Program-made: the position numbers and the translations under genes
The notes under the pieces: model-generated
Database searches by the model: none
What the model saw: the letters and a program-made list of their open reading frames with translations, nothing else
What the model was told of the DNA's origin: nothing
Source of the DNA: CAIWHR01 sp963734055
GTDB taxonomy: Bacteria; Pseudomonadota; Gammaproteobacteria; Burkholderiales; Casimicrobiaceae
DNA length: 64,000 bases
Reading direction: 5' to 3'
Assembly (NCBI GenBank): GCA_963734055.1
Contig: CAVTFQ010000007.1
Coordinates: 124,001 to 188,000 of the forward strand
Shown: positions 61,410 through 64,000 of the stretch, piece by piece
How the letters are laid out: each line of letters starts with the position of its first letter
Position numbering within the stretch: the first letter of the stretch is position 1

Positions 61410-62363
61410 GTGCCCGGCTACCACATTGTCCATCGCCTCGCCGTCGATCCGGTCGCGGAGCGGCGCTCGCTCGTTGCGGGACTTCTCGCATCGCCCGCGA
61501 GCATCGCGCCCAAGTATTTCTACGACGTGCTGGGCTGCGCGCTCTACGGCGCGATCTGCGAGCTGCCCGAGTACTATCCGACGCGCACCGAGCGGTCGAT
61601 CTTCAACCAGTATCGGGCCGAGATCGCGCGAGCGATCGGCACCGCCGACCAGTTCGTCGACCTTGGCGCCGGCGACTGCTGCAAGGCGGAGAGCTGGCTC
61701 GCGTTCCTCGCGACCCGGCGCTACGTCGCCGTGGATATCGCCGCCGAAGGGCTCAACCGGGCGCTGGCGCGGCTCGCGCCGGCGTTTCCCGACGTGGAAC
61801 TACTGGGCGTGGTCACCGATTTCGCCGCGGGGCTCGACCTCGCCGACGATCTTGCGGAGCTGCCGACGACGTTCTTCTATCCCGGCTCGTCGATCGGCAA
61901 CTACGCGCCCGACGAGGCCGTGGAATTCTTGCGGGCCATACGCCGCCACTGCACCGTTCCCGGCAGCGGCCTGCTCATGGGCGTGGACACCAAGAAGGAC
62001 AAGGCGCGGCTCGAGGCCGCCTATGACGATCCTCTCGGCGTCACCGCCGCGTTCAACCGGAACGTGTTGAGCCACGTCAATCGCGTGCTGGGTTGCGATT
62101 TCGTTACCGAGGCGTTCGTGCACCGCGCCTTCTACGACGCGGGAGCCGGCAGAATCGAAATGCACCTCGAGGCGACCTCGCCGCAGGCGGTGATCCTGGA
62201 CGGCACGCGGCGGACGTTCGCTGCGGGCGAGCGCATCCACACCGAGAATTCGTACAAGTATGCGCCGGCCGAGGCGGCCGCGCTGCTCACTCGCGCGGGC
62301 TTCGCCGGGATCCACTGCTGGCAGGACCCGAACGGCGACTTCTCCGTGCTCTACGCCGAGTGA
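61410..62363 (+). CDS. egtD: L-histidine N-alpha-methyltransferase EgtD
   Basis: First step of ergothioneine synthesis: trimethylation of histidine to hercynine with S-adenosylmethionine. From GTG 61410 the protein has 317 residues, the family length; a longer ATG start at 61323 would add 29 unlikely residues. Segments: APKYFYDVLGCALYGAICEL, PEYYPTRTERSIFNQYRAEI, QFVDLGAGDCCKAESWLAFL (SAM-binding), FFYPGSSIGNYAPDEAVEFL and HTENSYKYAPAEAAALLTRA, whose Glu/Ser region holds histidine. Convergent with egtB. Confidence 0.93.
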   Translation: MPGYHIVHRLAVDPVAERRSLVAGLLASPASIAPKYFYDVLGCALYGAICELPEYYPTRTERSIFNQYRAEIARAIGTADQFVDLGAGDCCKAESWLAFLATRRYVAVDIAAEGLNRALARLAPAFPDVELLGVVTDFAAGLDLADDLAELPTTFFYPGSSIGNYAPDEAVEFLRAIRRHCTVPGSGLLMGVDTKKDKARLEAAYDDPLGVTAAFNRNVLSHVNRVLGCDFVTEAFVHRAFYDAGAGRIEMHLEATSPQAVILDGTRRTFAAGERIHTENSYKYAPAEAAALLTRAGFAGIHCWQDPNGDFSVLYAE

Positions 62364-62527
62364 ATCCTGTGCCGTCGTCATTCCCGCGAACGCGGGATTC
62401 CAGTGACCTGTGCCGTTGCAGGCGACAGTCCCACGTCACCGGGTCCCCGCCTCCACGGGGACGACAGACAATGCATGCGAGGCGATTGGCGCATTCGTCG
62501 CGGATACAACGTGCCGACGATTGACAT
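62362..62527 (+). repeat. Composite palindromic element, copy 3 (left end truncated)
   Basis: About 166 bp filling the whole gap between the egtD and egtB stop codons. Carries both hairpins, ATTCCCGCGAACGCGGGAT and GTCCCCGCCTCCACGGGGAC, and the right end ATTCGTCGCGGATACAACGT (62493-62512) followed by CGACGATTGAC. The left end starts at GAATCCTGTGC, without the ACGTTGT segment of copies 1 and 2. Same orientation as copy 1. Both hairpins may act as a two-way transcription end for the convergent genes. Confidence 0.78.
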
Positions 62528-63820
62528 CTAACGGACGTCCCGGGCGAGCCGCAGCCCCGAGAACTGCCATCGGGCGTCGGGGGGAAAGAAATTGCGGTAG
62601 CTCGCGCGAATGTGCGAGCGCGGCGTCGCGCACGAGCCGCCGCGCAGCACGTACTGGTTGCACATGAACTTTCCGTTGTACTCGCCCACCGCGCCGGGCG
62701 CCGGCGCATATCCGGGATAGGGGGCGTAGCTGCTGCGCGTCCACTCCCAGACGTCGCCGTAGAGCTGCGCGGGCGTGCCCGGGGGAGGATCCTCGCGCGC
62801 GGCGAGCGGGTGCAGCATTCCGCTCTCCTGGAAGTTGCCTTCGACCGCGCCGGCGGCCGCCGCCGCCTCCCATTCGAACTCGGTCGGCAGGCGGGCGCCG
62901 GCCCACCGCGCATAGGCGTCGGCCTCGAAGTAGCTCACGTGCGTCATGGGCGTCGCAGGGTCGATCTCGACCCGGCCGCGCAGCGTAAAGGTCGTCCACC
63001 GGCCGTCGCGCCGCTCCCAGTAGAAGGGCGCCGACCAGCGCTGCGCCTGCACGGTCTCCCAGCCGAGGGACAGCCACAGCTCGGGACGGTGGTAGCCCTC
63101 GTCGTCGACGAAGGCCAGAAAATCGCCGTGCGTCACGGGGTGCGACGCCAGCTCGTAGCGATCGAGGAAGACGCGGTGACGAGGCAGCTCGTTATCGAAG
63201 GAGAATCCGGCTCCGGCGTGGCCCGCCTCGACGATCCCGTCCCGGTAGCCGATCCAGCGCGCCTGCTCTGGCTTGATCGGCGTCAGCGGCCACCGCTCGA
63301 GATAGGTCGGCTGCAGCGGATTGCGCGACAGCAGGTGCTTCACGTCGGTGAGGATCAACTCCTGGTGCTGCTGCTCGTGGTGAATGCCGAGCTCGATGAG
63401 CGCGACGAGCTCGGGATCGCCGGTCCGCGCGAGCAGGTGAGCCAGCTGTTGCTCGACGTGGTTGCGATAGGCGCGCACTTCGTCGAGCGATGGCCGCGAA
63501 AGCATCCCCCGCTCGGGTCGCGGATGCCGATCGCCGACGGCGTTGTAATAGGAGTTGAAGAGCACCCGGAACTGGGGGTCGAACGGCCGGTAGCCGGCGA
63601 CGTAGCGCTCGAGAATGAACGTCTCGAAAAACCACGTCGTATGCGCGAGATGCCACTTCACCGGGCTGGCGTCGGGCATCGACTGCAGCGCGCAGTCCTC
63701 GGGGGACAACGGAGCCGCCAGCTTGAGGGTCGTTGCGCGTGTCGTGGCGAGGCGCTCCGACAACGATCCGGGATCGGAGCGGGCCGAGGGATGACGCGAG
63801 CGTGCGCGTGGTGCCGTCAT
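62528..63820 (-). CDS. egtB: Hercynine oxygenase / sulfoxide synthase EgtB
   Basis: Second step of ergothioneine synthesis: iron enzyme that joins hercynine to a thiol donor with O2. 430 residues from ATG 63820 (GGGAGGATCTC upstream). DinB-like N-terminal domain with the three iron His: KWHLAHTTWFFETFIL and GIHHEQQHQELI. C-terminal FGE-sulfatase (lectin-like) domain: HPVTHGDFLAFVDDEGYHRP, ARLPTEFEWEAAAAAG, DVWEWTRSSYAPYPGY and NQYVLRGGSCATPRSH. Together with egtD this suffices for the short pathway. The last 180 nt of the window upstream of it hold only its promoter region. Confidence 0.95.
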   Translation of the reverse strand: MTAPRARSRHPSARSDPGSLSERLATTRATTLKLAAPLSPEDCALQSMPDASPVKWHLAHTTWFFETFILERYVAGYRPFDPQFRVLFNSYYNAVGDRHPRPERGMLSRPSLDEVRAYRNHVEQQLAHLLARTGDPELVALIELGIHHEQQHQELILTDVKHLLSRNPLQPTYLERWPLTPIKPEQARWIGYRDGIVEAGHAGAGFSFDNELPRHRVFLDRYELASHPVTHGDFLAFVDDEGYHRPELWLSLGWETVQAQRWSAPFYWERRDGRWTTFTLRGRVEIDPATPMTHVSYFEADAYARWAGARLPTEFEWEAAAAAGAVEGNFQESGMLHPLAAREDPPPGTPAQLYGDVWEWTRSSYAPYPGYAPAPGAVGEYNGKFMCNQYVLRGGSCATPRSHIRASYRNFFPPDARWQFSGLRLARDVR

Positions 63821-64000
63821 GAGATCCTCCCGGGATTGCACGCTGCCGGTGCCGCGCCGCGTGTAAGGTCTTGTGACACTTCGCCCCGCCGCGGGTTCCG
63901 GTGCGCATCGGTCCGCGGCGGCCGTCTGAAAACCCGGCCTCAGGCAATTCTTACCCGCGGCCCGCCCGCAACCACGCGCCCGATAACCGCGGCACGCTCG

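Noticed and set aside
63192..63947. 251-codon minus-strand frame overlapping the egtB start
   Set aside because: It is egtB read in a shifted frame; the EgtB frame has the iron His motifs and a ribosome site.

Overview
The window reads as a high-GC (roughly two-thirds G+C) chromosome segment of a betaproteobacterium, most likely in or near the Burkholderiales. This rests on a Bug-type TctC protein beside TctA/TctB, a paa operon with PaaN, a flavin monooxygenase/DUF2783/dioxygenase trio, MlaE-F-D, and dispersed 'ATTCCCGCG...CGCGGGAAT' palindromes. No tRNA, rRNA, phage, transposase or CRISPR array was seen.

Layout. 1-1.2 kb: a propeller tail and a substrate-binding protein. 1.4-13.3 kb: phenylacetate cluster, with paaX divergent from paaABCDE-N-G-H-I, a secreted beta-helix gene, and paaK. 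13.5-18.7 kb: cupredoxin, alpha-carbonic anhydrase-like protein, a membrane protein with a LysR regulator, and two more beta-helix paralogues. 18.9-23.3 kb: iorA-iorB and a thioesterase whose tail runs into a tandem repeat. 23.5-29.7 kb: a TRAP transporter (DctQ-M-P), then a tricarboxylate-type transporter (TctC-B-A). 29.8-37.6 kb: TIGR03118 protein, FecR/DUF6600 surface protein, metallothionein, MlaE-F-D, DUF3175 and PRC-barrel proteins. 37.8-39.8 kb: SDR, Cys-rich mini-protein and Ku. 40.0-44.3 kb: a 2-oxoacid oxidoreductase with a fused flavoprotein-ferredoxin subunit. 44.5-48.5 kb: a beta-lactamase-fold protein, FAD monooxygenase, DUF2783 and homogentisate dioxygenase-like enzyme. 48.7-56.3 kb: deaminase, small proteins, two broken sensor kinases, a TonB receptor and a LytTR regulator. 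56.8-63.8 kb: two enoyl-CoA hydratases, lipoproteins, and egtD/egtB facing each other.

How it fits together. Several blocks feed arylacetates. IorAB would turn arylpyruvates into arylacetyl-CoA. PaaK activates free phenylacetate, and PaaABCDE/G/N/H, with a PaaF-like hydratase at 57.6 kb, carry it to beta-oxidation. The oxidoreductase at 40-44 kb resembles phenylglyoxylate dehydrogenase in composition and has an FNR-type box upstream. The monooxygenase/DUF2783/dioxygenase trio may route hydroxyphenylacetate through homogentisate. Substrates of the transporters cannot be read from sequence.

Caveat. At least 19 apparent single-base frameshifts disrupt paaX, paaN, a beta-helix gene, iorA, iorB, the FecR gene, porB, the dioxygenase gene, both kinases and the TonB receptor. 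Most sit in short G/C runs and are repaired by removing or adding one base, so assembly error must be excluded before any gene is called dead. The kinase pair carries far more of them than the rest.
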